DNA of 64,000 nt from Diphasiastrum complanatum (GCA_029204225.1 CM055105.1:14806147-14870146), one strand, 5' to 3'; shown: positions 10,731 to 22,950, counted from the first letter of the stretch. The notes: generated by a model not told the origin, from the sequence alone. Translations and numbers: made by a program.

Positions 10731-11634
10731 AGAAGCAACAAAATGCCTCGGGCTGGAGATCAGAAGAGATCGAATAAAAGGCGAAATGCACTTGAGTCAG
10801 TCTGAATATGCCAAAAAAGTGCTGAAGCAGTACCACATGATGGACTGCAAAGAAAAGGCCATACCAATGATAACTGGAGCCAAGCTGACAAAGCAGGATT
10901 GCGCGAAACCAGAAGAAAAAAAACAGAAGATGAAAGGTATACCCTACCAAAACCTAATCGGTAGCCTGATGTACATTACATTTGTACCAGACCCGATCTA
11001 GCTTTCTCTGTTTGTGCTTTAAGCCAATTCTCTTCCAATCCTGGCATGACACATTGGCAAATGGCAAAACGAATCCTACAATATCTAAAGGGTATCCAAA
11101 ATATGGGATTAACCTACAGAGTAGAAAATGAAAAAAAATGATTCGAGCTACACCACTACAATGATGCAAGCTGGGCGAGTTGCAAAGATGACAGCAAGTC
11201 CATAACTGGAGGATGTTCAATATCGTGCAGAACAACAATCAGCTAGATATGCAAGAAGCAAACCTTGGTAGCTCAATCCTCTTGCGAAGCTGAATACGCT
11301 GTAGCTTCAAAGGTGGCAAATGAGGTAGTTTGGTTGCAAATCATGCTGGAGGCAATTGGGATACCACAAGGAGGACTATGCATGATGATGATAGATTCTC
11401 AAAGTGCCATTTACCTGTCCCATAATCCTGTCTTCCATTCCAAGACAAAACACATACCTTTGAAGTACCATCACATTTGAGATTTGATCTCGAAAGGAGA
11501 GCTCCAGGTCCAGTACATAAAGTCTGAAGACATGATTGTGGATCTGCTCACAAAGCCGTTCGACAAGCCACTCTTCGCAAAGAAAAGAAAGACAATTGGA
11601 TTAGACATGCAATGCTGCAAGATTAAAGAGGGAG
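10731..11634 (+). pseudogene. Ty1/copia C1 RT end and RNase H
   Basis: Continuation of C1 after the C2 insertion. It shows 'CLGLEIRRDRIKGEMHLSQ', 'YAKKVLKQYHM', 'YQNLIGSLMYI', then RNase H with 'YNDASWASCKDD' and 'TLVAQSSCEAEYAVASKVAN', and the C-terminal 'VDLLTKPF'. Several stops and frame changes occur between 11001 and 11265. The final 'KEGVS' codons overlap the purine-rich tract next to the LTR at 11635. Its order and orientation match 6970-7721, which proves that C2 split one older element. Confidence 0.9.
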
Positions 11635-12340
11635 TGTCAAAAATTGTGAACTCCTGCAACTTTGCCACGATGCGAAGCGAGGCGAAGGTCAAACGACGAA
11701 CAATTCGCGAAAGTCAACGTACCTCAAAAACCCTAAGACATGAAGCGAAGCGAAACTCGAAGGTCAAATAATTCGCGAAAGTCAAACATGCCTCCAGGAC
11801 CAAAAGACACGACACGAAACGAAACGAAAAGAGAATGAAGGGAAATCTTTCGTGTTGCCAGTTGGCAGCTCAACGGGCATGGAGCTTTGAACTTCATGCT
11901 CAACTGAAGTAGTTAGCAATAACAGAGAGTAACTAGTTGATTAGCGTTAAGTACTCTTGCAATTCTCTGTTTAGCTATCTTGTAAACTCCACACAGTGGA
12001 GATATAAACAATGTCTCTGGATCGAAAAATAACAGAAACAGAGAGAGAAACAACGAAATAGTTGTGCATGAAAGTCTGTCAATGAGCAAAACACAACGAA
12101 AAAGAGCAGAGTGTCAAGTCACCAACGAGAGAGACACTGATCATTTCGCTCTTAAAAAAACAAACTGATAATACAGTTGCCCTCTCTTGTGCATCTCCTT
12201 GTCGTCCGCTGTCTTAATTGCTAGAATGACTTCTAATCTGTGATCTGTAGTCGCGTGTCCAGGATTCTACAGGCTTCCGCATAAGAAAGTTCAAAAGAAA
12301 CAAAATCGTTTGCGATACAACAAAACACCCGTTTGTGACA
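11635..12340 (+). repeat. C1 3' LTR, about 706 bp
   Basis: Begins 'tgtcaaaaattg' after the purine tract 'aaagagggag' and ends 'gtttgtgaca'. The ends TGTCA and TGACA form the usual short inverted repeat. A TATA-like 'gatataaaca' is near 12002. The base after it, 12341, starts unrelated copia gag sequence on the other strand. The matching left LTR is not in the window. Confidence 0.8.
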
Positions 12341-12963
12341 TGATTATTATTTTTCAACAACAAGGATCTTAAGCTTCCAGAACAATTATTTTCAAGAGGC
12401 TTCTACATGTTTCACTTTTTATTAACCAATTGCTTATTTCCTCTAGCCAATCCTCATCGAAATGTGGCATTTTCATCGGTGGTTTTCTTTCTGCATTTAT
12501 ATTTTTGTTTGCAATTTCTTCCCGAATGATTTTAGCATCAACTGGAGCTTGGACTTTTGGATTGATTTCTTGTTCTGGCTTGATTTTTGGTTTCTTGAAC
12601 AAGTTGTTTGGTATATCTGACGCAATATTTCTATCTTCAAATATAATTCTTTTTCTTATGCTGAGTTGGAATGCTCGTCAAAATATCCCATACTTCTTTT
12701 GAAGTGGAACAATTTGATACATGAGCTCTCTGAGTATCTTTTAGATTTAAGGATACAATGGCAAGAGCTTTGCCATCCTTTGCTTTCCATACGGGTATCA
12801 GTTTTGGTTTTGCTGGTCTGGCTATTGAATCGTTGACGTATCCCCATAGCTCCTTTTCGATCAGTATCATCCTCATCTTGAATTTCTACATGTGGAAATC
12901 ATCTCCGTTGAAGTTATTGATCAAGTGGATCTGTGAGGTTGAAACTTCCATGAAGATCGATTA
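12341..12963 (-). pseudogene. Copia C4 gag fragment
   Basis: On the minus strand, gag starts near 12952 with 'MEVSTSQIHLINNFNGDDFH', then a stop where the family has Trp. It continues 'MRMILIEKELWGYVNDSIA', 'WKAKDGKALAIVSLNL' and 'HVSNCSTSKEVWDILTS'. This is the copia gag fold (D-G-x-N/D-F, LW, KD-KAL, T/S-KE-W). After about 12640 the reading becomes a Lys/Pro-rich segment ('FKKPKIKPEQEINPKVQ') I do not recognise. The fragment is cut at 12340 by the C1 LTR. Its primer site and LTR lie just to the right. Confidence 0.78.
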
Positions 12964-13042
12964 ATAGAGATTAAATCAGATATAAACTAGCTCTAAAATA
13001 TGAACGTATTAGTTCTTTTAATCCTTGTAAATCCAAAACCAT

Positions 13043-13054
13043 GCTCTGATACCA
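13043..13054 (-). promoter_or_regulatory. tRNA-iMet primer binding site of C4
   Basis: Plus-strand 'gctctgatacca' is the complement of TGGTATCAGAGC. It fixes the orientation of C4 as minus, with its LTR to the right and gag to the left. Confidence 0.9.
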
Positions 13055-13057
13055 CAT

Positions 13058-14200
13058 TTAGAATGAATGATTAGGCTGCAGTGGAAATGAAGGTCGTGAT
13101 CCCATCACCAACGAAAGAAAAACACAATGAAACGCGATAATATGATCTGGATAACTTAGAGAACGGAATGATAGAGTAGTTCTGATATGTGATGTTAATG
13201 AGTATCAGCACATGTGTTGTAGACAATTGTAAAGAGAGATTGTAGGCATTTGAGACAGCCATGCAATTATCTGATACTGATATGCAAAACATAAAAATAT
13301 GTGAAACAATTAGGCGTCTATGACAGCCATACATTTCTTCATTTATGGAGTACTTGACAGTAGAGAAGAAAGAATGAGAGGCATTCAAGCATTTACATGA
13401 ATACAACTGATAAAAAAATAGCAATCATGTATAATGAGTGTTGTAGTAACAATGATCAAATCACAAGACAATAGCACTGAGCACGTGATCCTACTTACAA
13501 AATCAAATGCCATGATATCCTTCAAAATACTCTTTACTCTCTCTATAATCTCTAACTCTGAGGAGTCAGATACCGTGAAGACCAATTTTGGTCGTTTGAT
13601 CTCTGTCTGATTTCAATTGATACGATGGATATAAATCAATCTTGTCTCTACTCGTTCAGTTCCTTATATAGGTGTTGGATGATCTCATGCTATTCAAAGG
13701 TTTAAAAGATCATTAACAGTTCTAGTAGTAGATCCGTAGATCGATTATTGGCGGAGCGTGAAGACGTAGACATGTTGTTGCGATGTGGTTGCAGCCGCAT
13801 GTTGACCGCAATCGTTGACTTGAGGTGTTCCTTTGGTCAGTCCTCTTCCTAAGATACAGTTCATCCACTTCACATTGTGACTGCAGGCTAGACTCGGGCG
13901 GTTCCTTGCGGTGCCTTGGGCGGTTGGCGGTTCCTCGTGTTATTCCGTGTAAATCTGTAGTATGTCGCATTCCTCGCATTCATTGGAAAAATGTCGCATT
14001 TCTCACAAAAACCTTTTGTTCTCGGGTGCTTGGAATGTTAAGTAGCAGACTTTGTCGCATTTTTTGCCTGTTGAAGATTGCATTAAAAATGCAAACTTGT
14101 GGGAAAAACAATTCATTTTTGCAGACTGCTTTGAGAGAGTGATTTACTTGAGTGAATTGGAGGGCAGTTAGAATGAGTAGGAGTGAGATTAACTCCAACA
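13058..14200 (-). repeat. C4 5' LTR, about 1.14 kb
   Basis: On the minus strand it starts 'tgttggagttaatctc' at 14200 and runs to the primer site. A clear TATA box ('tatataagg' on the minus strand) is at 13670-13662. The left end is uncertain by about 10 bases. The first ~75 bases of a related LTR recur at 50420-50499. The ORFs inside (for example 13424-13071) have no recognisable product. Confidence 0.75.
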
Positions 14201-14201
14201 C

Positions 14202-14730
14202 CTACAAGGTTTGAAGTTCGTAATATTCCAGATTAACCAACAATACAATTGCCAAAAGCAGTGATATTGAAAGGAGGGAAGAATACAGGACCAATGACGA
14301 AAAAGCAAGCCTAACAACATTATAACACGATTCTAAAATGGAAAAATCCATCACGAGATGTAGTTTTGATAGTTGATTCAAAAGTTGTACTGCTTTTATT
14401 GGATAAAGGGGAAGAGAACCTTGAAGATGATTCATCAAGTCAGAGTTCCAAGAAGTCCTCGTCTTCTCACAAGACTTTGGTCAAGAAAGCTAAACGCAAA
14501 GTAAAAATTAATCCTTTTGAACAAGAGAAATAAGATGAAGTTCATTCAAGATATGCTGGAACATTTCAAATATTATACCCTTGATGATGTTGTGATCATG
14601 TTACCTAAAGCTCATCGTGAACCTGAAGATCAAGTGCCAGAATCAAAAAGTTTACGATGGACCTCAACCTATGAATCTTGTTGAACTAGGAGAAGTTGAG
14701 AAGATTGTTCAAGTTGGAATACAGAAACAC
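14202..14730 (+). pseudogene. G1-family gypsy linker fragment
   Basis: Nucleotide and protein similarity to G1 on the other strand (about 2430-1840) is plain. It includes 'KKSSSSHKTLVKKAKRK', 'FIQDMLEHFKYYTLDD' and 'MLPKAHREPEDQVPESK', matching the segment between protease and RT. Several stops are present. It starts abruptly at 14202 where the C4 LTR ends and stops near 14730 where CACTA sequence begins. It shows that the G1 family has more than one copy nearby and that C4 inserted into one of them. Confidence 0.8.
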
Positions 14731-14732
14731 CA

Positions 14733-15465
14733 ATGATTGTGGAATCATGGCAAATTTTTCCCAAGAGAGTTGAGCATGCATGGCTGACACCACTTTACTC
14801 TCTTCTCAACTTCATTATTATTATGGGACAATCAATGATATCCTCGAAGTTGGATTTAGACAATTCAGCTTTTTCATATTTGTTGTCAAATGGTTCAAAG
14901 ATATTTGCAATGGTCCCAATGCAACTGTGAGAAAATATGAGAGTGGTTATTTTGCCATTGACTCCACCAAGCTTTGGATAGATCATATCGATACATTTGT
15001 TTTTCTTCAACAATGTGAGTAGGTACATATGTGTTCAAGTAGTTAATGCTCTTTTTATGTCAAAATCAATTGTTTTCAATATAAAAAAATTGTATATTGT
15101 GTGTATACCCAAGCAATTGTAACATAAATACTAATTATGAGTCAATGTTTATGGTAAAATCGATCAATTACAGGTGGTCTTTCACCTCGACCGTTTAGAT
15201 CCCAGATGGTGGTACGTGATTCAAGTTGCTTCATCAAAGTAAAGAATTTTTGAGGTTAGAGATGTCATGGAGAACATGGTGCTGTCAAATGATGTACTTG
15301 AACAAGATCGTGATGATGAAGTCGATGACACATTTTCCCAAGATGTGCATGCTTCACAAGCAGTTGATGATATTGAGTGTGATGCATCATCATCGGATGG
15401 ATCGAAGTTGCACAACACAGCTTCTCGATCGTTCTCATCACATCATCGCCATCAGCTTGTGAAGA
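14733..15465 (+). pseudogene. CACTA (En/Spm) transposase C-terminal part with DUF4216
   Basis: The reading at 14780-15022 contains 'YYGTINDILEVGFRQFSFF', 'VVKWFKDICN', 'YESGYFAIDSTKLW' and 'TFVFLQQCE', then a TAG stop and 'VHMCS'. This matches the order of DUF4216, the domain after the catalytic part of plant CACTA Tnp2 proteins (YYG, IxEL, KCxW, FxxVN, PFxLAxQxxQVFY). Downstream, after a frame change, 'WWYVIQVASSK' is followed by an acidic tail at 15267-15494 ('DRDDEVDDTFSQD'), also normal for these proteins. The catalytic Tnp2 domain is absent, so this is a truncated copy. Its right end is probably the terminal repeat at 16110. Confidence 0.68.
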
Positions 15466-15769
15466 TCAACTTATTAATAACGAAGCTATTATAATAGGAC
15501 ATATCTGGGTAGAACTAGAGATAGAGACTCGTTTGGTTTGCGGATTTGTCGCATGATGATGTGACAAATGATAACAAAGAATTAGCAACTGAATAATAAA
15601 TCAAACAAAAAGTTGATGCATGTGAGTACATAAATTGTGATCATGATATTGTTGTGATACATTATTTTCTATTTTCACTTGTGTCTATGGTCTCTAAAGT
15701 TGATAAATAATGAAATTCAATGTGTTAATAAACAACAATCTTAAAAAATACCATCCATTTTCAGTTTGT

Positions 15770-16110
15770 AACATTCCGAGGCTTGTATCAAGGTGTCTTT
15801 TTTATATCAATGTCGGTATTATCCTCGGTTAGTAGAGTATTTTGGAATGTCTATGGTCTCCCTCCTTATAACCCTTCTTATAACCCTCCTTATAACTTTC
15901 AATTAGCAGGTATTTTTGAAATGTCTTTGGCCTCCTTATAACCCTCCTTATAAGTCTCTTAAAAACATGTTTAAATTTGCAAGGCTTATACCGAGGACAG
16001 CCTACGGACCCAACGCTCGAGCTTTCCACTTGCCCCGCGTCTCTTTGTCGATTCGTCTTTCAAAAAAATGCTCAAAAAAAGTTCTAGAAATCACGCGTCT
16101 TGTTGTAGTG
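15770..16110 (+). mobile_element. CACTA subterminal repeats and 3' terminal inverted repeat
   Basis: The stretch ends with 'gtcttgttgtagtg' (16097-16110), the complement of the classic CACTACAA... terminus. Before it lie short repeats such as 'ccctccttataa' (three to four copies, 15850-15950) and 'cttgtatcaaggtgtc'. Such clustered subterminal motifs bind the element's own transposition protein in known CACTA transposons. No left terminus was found in the window. Confidence 0.6.
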
Positions 16111-16139
16111 AAGCAAGACCACTAGGCTTTGAAAAAATT

Positions 16140-16900
16140 AGGGAGGAGGTAGAGGTACTGGCGGAGATGGGTACCACAATAGCCAAGGGAAAAGTCAAGT
16201 GCTGAGTCCTCTAGGCTGGAGCAGTTGGGAGCAGTATGCAAGCGGCCAAGAGCAGGGAGGCAAGAGTCCAGAAGAGAACGCTCATTTGTAGTTATGTTAG
16301 AAGGAGGGAGAATCTAGCAAGGGGGCACATGGATAAGTTGATGAAGCATGGTAAGGCCTATACAAGCCAAGGCAAGGGATAGGCTGGGCAGGTGAGAACA
16401 AAAGAGGGGAGAGGAAGCTCATTTGAAGTTATGTTAGAAGAAGGGAGAATCTAGTAGGAGGGGGCGCATGGATAAGGTGATGAAGCGTGGTAAGGCCTAT
16501 ACAAGCCGAGGCAAGGGACAAAGGCCGTGCAGGTGAGAACAAAATAGGGGATAGGAACCTGGGGGGAGAGAGAAGTGGTCAAGATAGGCTCATTAGGGAG
16601 AAGAACGACCATGTCTAACCAACGAAGAAGACAACAAAATGTCAGGAAGTCAAAAGCAAGTTTTCTAAGAACAAAGGGCCCCTTAAAGTGAAAGGAGTAG
16701 CCACAAGAGTAGCTTTGGGAATGAAGGAAGCGGGAGGCCGAAGAATCGGAGAAACAATAACATCAAAGGCCATAAAGGCTAGAAGAAGGGAATGCCAATG
16801 CCGAGAAGGGTGGACAAGGGAGGAGAGGTGACGAAGCACTAAGAACCTATTTTGAAGGGCAAGGTTAGGAATGCCAAGGCCTTTCATTAGGTGTAGTAGC
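16140..16900 (-). pseudogene. Probable LINE reverse transcriptase C-terminal remnant with tandem duplication
   Basis: On the minus strand 16887-16642 reads 'MKGLGIPNLALQNRFLVLRH', like the 'GGLGIxDLxxxNxALL' motif after the RT palm of plant LINEs. No other RT motif is visible. The neighbouring bases 16282-16417 and 16418-16548 are two diverged copies of a ~136-base unit ('gctcatttgtagttatgtta' and 'gctcatttgaagttatgtta'). Assignment is tentative. It is not collinear with the LINE domain to its right, so it is probably a separate copy. Confidence 0.4.
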
Positions 16901-17039
16901 AGACTGCGACCTGACCAGGAAATGAAGGGCCGCTTGCTGTGCAGCTCAAAGGAAGCCTATATAAAGTGAGATCTCTTTTTATTTTTGCCAGAAGAAAGTA
17001 CACGCCAAGTAGTCATGAATAGGAAGTCATTTAATGCTA

Positions 17040-17230
17040 CGAATTAGGTAGCGGGCGTGAGTAGGCCCGCTGCCCTGTGTAGTAGGCAACCTTCAAGCAC
17101 TGAGCCGCCCTGCGGCGAGGTGCGTTGAAGGCTACTTTTACATGGTAGCAGGCCTGCTCACGACTTGCTGTCGGGCGTAATTGGCCCTTCAATTGAAGGC
17201 CAATTAAATATGAAGAAATACTCTGATGCG
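17040..17230. repeat. Imperfect inverted repeats near LINE remnant
   Basis: 'gtaggcaaccttcaagcac' (about 17090) and 'gtgcgttgaaggctac' (about 17134) can pair around a GC-rich loop. A second near-palindrome, 'ggcccttcaattgaaggcc', lies at about 17185. No gene is seen here; the pairs could belong to a transposon end. Confidence 0.35.
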
Positions 17231-17383
17231 TTTATTCATAGAAAAAACTAGTAGGTACATTGATGAAAAAGATATATACACCCTTAAGGGGAAATTTAAG
17301 CAAAAGTAAGCTCAAACAAGAGCGAAGCTTGCAGTAAAGATAAGATTAATCCAAATCCTTGCATTAAAATAAAAGTGCATAAA

Positions 17384-18334
17384 CTATGATGATGTCAGTG
17401 AGAGTCTGCCAACTGACTGCAGCAGATCAGAAAAGTGAAGAGGTGGTGAGTCGGCTAATGAAGGGAGATGAGAAGTAGCAGACCCAACCCCCGTCGCCCG
17501 TTGCAGGATTGATAGGGCCTGTGCACGTTGCAGGGCGATGAAAATACGTTGTTTGAAAGAAGCCATGAGAATAGAACCAGGAATACCTTGACGTTCCGTC
17601 GTTTTATGAGAACACACGGGAAGAAAATCCTCAAAGCGTCGATGTAAGGTGCCATAACGCAATTGCCAAGGGAAGGAAAGCATCAGTGGGGTGCCTGTCG
17701 GAGTAGTTTTTTTACTTCTCTTGCGCTGCCACGCCTGCCGCTTCTCCTAGTGTGAAGGCAAAGCGAGGCAGTAGGTCACCACGCGTGGGTTCAACAACAA
17801 CAACATCTGCCAAAGTACGAAGCCCATCCCGAGAGAGGACAATGTCAACACGCCTGCGGGGAGAGTGGGACACAATAGAAGGAAGGACATGAGACTGCTC
17901 TTTGAGGACATGGAATCCTCCATCTTTGGCTATAGCGGACGCTGCATCTCTGACAACATCATGCGTAGCTGCGCGCTCACTCCCAGAAGGACATCAGAGG
18001 AGGTGGATAGCAAGAGCATCAATAAGGTGCCCACAAGAGCATCAATAGGGTGACCACAAAGACACCTGGAGAGACCCAAGACCGAAGGATGAGGTAGCCC
18101 CAAGCCAAGGCGAAGATCAGTGGTGAAGATGGCCGAAGACAACCGAAAGGAAGGAATGACAGGCCGAGCTGACAACCAAGCCCCCACACCTGGACCCGCA
18201 CAAGAAAGAAGACGAGCTCGATGCAATGCTGAGAGAGCCTCAAAGAGCATGCTGGAAAGAGTTTGCTTGTGCACGCGCTCCAAGTGGGTCCCTTGAAGGT
18301 GATCTGAACACATATGTTCAGAGCTTATGAACAT
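17384..18334 (-). pseudogene. LINE (non-LTR retrotransposon) C-terminal domain
   Basis: On the minus strand the first part (18334-18030) reads 'ARLLSCAGPGVGAWLSARP', 'FRLSSAIFTTDLRLGLGLP' and 'RCLCGHPID'. After a short duplication and frame change the next part (about 17990-17730) gives 'HDVVRDAASAIAKDGGFHV', 'SPRRRVDIVLSRDG' and 'ADVVVVEPTRGDL'. The last part (17683-17384) gives 'QRIFIALQRAQALSILQRAT'. This succession (Cys-rich motif, HD-x-RD, RRRVDIV, DVV-x-x-PT) is the C-terminal region of a LINE group common in non-seed plants and algae. The RT and endonuclease are not present. It is a 5'-truncated copy, as expected of LINE insertion, with at least two frameshifts. Confidence 0.72.
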
Positions 18335-18766
18335 TCAACATCTGTCCGTTGTCACTCCTCATGCCAATGTCCTTTGTCACTCCTCATGCCAATTACGGTC
18401 CCTACCTCCTTAACTACCTGATGCATATTGTGAATAAGGTTGATCCTAGATCCTCATTGGACACGACAGGTTTGATAGGCAATCGACCGCCTCGATCTCG
18501 AATTCTCGAGGTTTACCCATCGAGGTTACCCTTATTAGATGCATACGTGCATGCACAGTGTTTGTGAAGCATAGGTTGCCCCCCGTGTGATAGAATCATC
18601 TCCTCTTTGAATGTTGTTTGATCAAAGCATGTAAAATTCATTCCCGCAACGCGATAGGTGCAATCTAGGATCGATTGCAGTTCGTTTTCTGGTTTTGTTC
18701 TCGATAGCTTTGCCAGAATTCAGGAGAGCGGACAGGTATCGTTACTAGCTTCATCGAGTGCTATAA

Positions 18767-19294
18767 GTGGGAAAATTTCAATTGACGGAATCCAACATGC
18801 AGACGATCTTAGTGACAATCGCAACAACAGCTTCTCGAGGTTCCAAATTTTGTACTTTGTCGTGGATGCTGATTATTTTATTGCTTTTGTCATTACAAGT
18901 CCGGCTCACGGTAGCAGCGCAGCCGTCTGCGCATGAGAAACTGAAATCTTATGGGTTCCCAGCAGGTCTCTTACCCGATACGGTCGTGGATTACTCTCTG
19001 CAGGAAGATGGAAGCTTTGTTGTCCACCTGAGGAGCAAGTGTGCAGTGACCTTGCGAAAGACTTATCATGTTGCTTACTCTTCCACCATCACTGGGATGC
19101 TGGAGTCTGGATCCCTCAAGGGACTTACGGGCATCAATGTCAAGGCCTTTAAAGTTTGGTGGCTGATCAGATCAATTCGTGTGAGCAACAACAATCTCAT
19201 TTTTGAAGTGGGAATCATGAGTGCCAAGTTTCCTGTCGAGAATTTTATTGAAAGCCCTGGATGCAGTAAGGTTCCATTGGTGACGTGGATGTAA
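18767..19294 (+). CDS. DUF538 family secreted protein
   Basis: A complete single-exon gene of 175 codons. The protein starts with a short basic leader, then a hydrophobic segment ('WMLIILLLLSLQV') ending near 'TVAAQ', a probable signal peptide, so the product should enter the secretory path. The mature part matches DUF538 throughout: 'LKSYGFPAGLLPDTVVDY', 'DGSFVVHLRSKCAV', 'ITGMLESGSLKGLTGINVKA', 'SNNNLIFEVGIMSAKFP' and the final 'SPGC'. DUF538 proteins are plant-specific and of unclear biochemical role. The start could also be Met-11 at 18797, which puts the hydrophobic segment nearer the N-terminus. No stop or frameshift is present, unlike all neighbours. It is the only intact-looking host gene in the window, flanked by a LINE remnant and non-coding DNA. 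Confidence 0.86.
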   Translation: MGKFQLTESNMQTILVTIATTASRGSKFCTLSWMLIILLLLSLQVRLTVAAQPSAHEKLKSYGFPAGLLPDTVVDYSLQEDGSFVVHLRSKCAVTLRKTYHVAYSSTITGMLESGSLKGLTGINVKAFKVWWLIRSIRVSNNNLIFEVGIMSAKFPVENFIESPGCSKVPLVTWM

Positions 19295-20800
19295 AGTGCA
19301 CTCTTGCGTTAATAGTTCATCTATTGGATTGAAACTGCAGCATCTTCTGTGCTTTCTGGGTATGGATGCTCGTTTTATGCATTTTAATTCTGATTCCAGA
19401 AATTTGCAGTTAGATACATTGTCCAATTGTTTCTGTAGTCATGAACCTGAAGGTGGATTTAGAGAGAGATTATTTGAAAGAGACTTCCATGTATTGGGTA
19501 ATGGCCTTTTAGTGACTTTTTCGATGGGTTCAGTGCCTATCAATAATGGCTCGTTTACTAGTCTCATCTATGCATCTTTAAGGGTCATAATCTATCTTCT
19601 CAAATGTTTTTACACGTGTCCCTTCCATGAGCACAATGTTCTCTCTTCTCAAAGGTTTGAACGCCCCTTTCATGAGCAAGATGTTCTTGTGAAAATCTCA
19701 TTATAGCCTTTAAGATCTCATGATAAGCTCCCCAGAAAAGGTGAGGGCACTTGCGAAGCTCATACAATTGTTCAATGCTTTGTGGTGAACGTTGGCTTCA
19801 TGGTCCAGAGAACAAGGACTCAACTCATTTTTTTTTTTATGAATCTCAACCTTTGCAACATATAACGCTTTTCGAAGGAATCTAAACCTTTTACCTCGAG
19901 GTACATAATAATGTGGATTGACAATGATGATTTTTAGAATGTTGATCATTGATTTACTTTAAAGATATAGTTTTGTGTGTGCTATGATATACCATTAATC
20001 ATTTATAGAGCAATAAATGTGTGGGGCACCAAACCACCAGCAATGCTAGGCCTTATATACTCACTTTAGTACCAAACACATTTTATGGTGCTAATGAATT
20101 GGAATAAACATCACTGCATTCAACACACATACGGACATTAATCTCAAATGCATATTGATGATTGTTTTTTGGTATATTTGTTGGACACATACTTTTTGAA
20201 GTCTTTAGGAGCTATCAAAAATATGCTCTCTAGTGGTGTGCAAATCATACATTGTAGATGTTTGTTTCTCATGACCTTTTTGGGAAATGCTATTCCATAT
20301 GCACAACATTTTGGGTGCACAATACAATTTCATAATCACACACATTGCATATGCATAGGTATATCTAGTTTCATCATATATAATCCAACCTTTAGAATTT
20401 TACATAGTTTCTCATCTCTATGTAGCAACATATAATATTAGTATCTGCTCTCTAATAAGTCAAATCATGGATGTCCATTAATATTTGGAACTCAAATAAA
20501 ATGATTTAACTCTCTACTAAATAACCTTTTCAAATTAATGAAACTTATAGGCTCTATTGTTGGGATGATGGATATATGCTAGACATATATCTACGTTGAG
20601 TGGCAACATCGAGCTCGTATATGTTATGTAAAGTCCACTAATACTAATCTTGGTATCTAAAGAGAGTAAGTGAATCCTCACTAAAACTTATGCTATTCAA
20701 TGAACCATGCTATTGTCAAAGCATTACTTTTCACTGACTTAAAAATACATTGACAACTTCACTTTTGAATTAACTAAGTGAATATTGAATAGAAACATAT
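19295..20800. other. No recognisable gene; 3' flank of DUF538 gene
   Basis: AT-rich sequence. The ORFs present (for example 19296-19706 and 20148-20435) have no recognisable motif and contain repeated dinucleotide-like codon use. A short local duplication, 'tctcttctcaaaggtttgaacg' like, is seen near 19600-19670. I can name nothing else. Confidence 0.4.
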
Positions 20801-20814
20801 ATTCCAAGCAGGTT

Positions 20815-21549
20815 ATCCAACGCGAGATACCTACAGCCAACCAAATTTGGCCTCTGTCGTCTGACTCTTTGGTTGCACCATGGGTTCAGGCAGCCGGGCC
20901 CCTTCTCGAAGCAATGGGCATGTACCTGGCGATTTTTTTTCCTCCGCAATGGCATATGCCACATGGGACGAAGTGAAATCTCATTTCCACATAGTGTATG
21001 AGGGTACCACGTACAAGGTACGAGTCAACACTAACTCCATGGTCACCCTCGGGATTGTCTCTGGTGATCGACCACCAATCTCCCACCGTTGAGCCAAAAA
21101 TATCATCAAACCCTATGTGACACCACTCGCTCTAGAAATCCAAGTCAAAACTAACAATGGTTATTTGATAGAAGCTATCAATGACCGCACCATCCAAGCC
21201 GCTGCTCACCTGTTGAACAACTTCCTGGTTGTGTCAACTTTCTGAAAAGACCGCATTCAGTCCACCCTCCTGAGCCAAATCCTGGAATCCTTTATAGAAT
21301 TTTTGAGTACCTCAGTTGTGCCTTATGCTGACATACCTGCCTCCTTAATGAGCTTTCCATTGCTATCAAGCCCAACACGAGCGATCACCGCTGGCCCCCT
21401 ACTTTGTAACTTCACCTGCGCACTCCTGTCGAGCCCACGAATATCACATCCGCCTACCAACTCTTGGGAACCTTTGTCTAGGATGCGTTAGCGACCAGAA
21501 CTCTACTGGACGACCAAGTATTGGAACTACTGAGAATAGGAGTAGTTCA

Positions 21550-21560
<11 letters not shown>
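20815..21560 (+). pseudogene. Unassigned 3' coding remnant of a gypsy element
   Basis: The sequence is coding-like (balanced composition, long partial frames) and sits directly before a polypurine tract and LTR. One frame gives 'AYATWDEVKSHFHIVYEGTT' and, after stops, 'PLALEIQVKTNNGYLIEAIN' and 'AAAHLLNNFLVV'. I do not recognise the domain. By position it could be another form of the C-terminal extension seen in G2. Frame changes and stops make it a remnant. Confidence 0.4.
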
Positions 21561-22368
<808 letters not shown>

Positions 22369-22369
22369 T

Positions 22370-22905
22370 AGAGATGGAGGTTAGCTCAAATGCTCAATGT
22401 CATGCTTATGGAGAAACCACAACTAGCAAAAAACAAGAACAATGGAAACTAGAACAATAAGCAAATCACACAAAAAGCATAAGCAAGATTGATTAGCAAA
22501 TCATGATGCTTGAGCTCACAAAATAGTAGAGTCTCCTCCTCCTTATTAAGCATTCCAAATGATTACATATGGTGCCTTTTTATCTTTGGGGTGGCCCTTG
22601 CCCCTTGCTTCCTATTGGCTCTTGCAAGAAGGTGGGATTGGAATCCACACCCTTCACAAGAAGCAAAAACAAATCTATGGTGTAGGAAGAAACACACCCC
22701 ACCTACCACCATTTGACCTTTGACTATTTCACAAAACTTAGAACCTTCTAATATTATTTTTATTACATGGCCCAAAGTCAAGTTTATGTCCAAAAATAAT
22801 TATTTAGAAGTGCTCGTTGGGCCATGGGCTTACGCACGTAGGATGCCACGATCCTCGCAACTATTTTCGACCAAACTATTTATTTACAATATAATACCCT
22901 CAACA
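22370..22905 (-). repeat. 3' LTR of gypsy element G2
   Basis: On the minus strand the LTR starts 'tgttgagggtattatatt' at 22905, after the purine-rich 'aaaggccc' and the end of the G2 extension ORF. A TATA-like 'gataaaaagg' (minus) is at about 22580. Its left end merges with the AG tract. The 5' LTR of G2 was not found beyond 28034. Confidence 0.6.
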
Positions 22906-22950
22906 GGGCCTTTGACTTGAAGTAGTGCCAATTTTTCGACATTGTGGAGT

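Noticed and set aside
10687-10950. 87-codon minus-strand ORF
   Set aside because: Antisense shadow of the copia C1 RT continuation.
17040-17230. tRNA or snRNA gene suggested by hairpins
   Set aside because: The stems are imperfect and no tRNA box A/B or snRNA element fits.
19296-19706. 136-codon ORF downstream of the DUF538 gene
   Set aside because: No domain, directly follows the stop codon, probably 3' untranslated and intergenic sequence.
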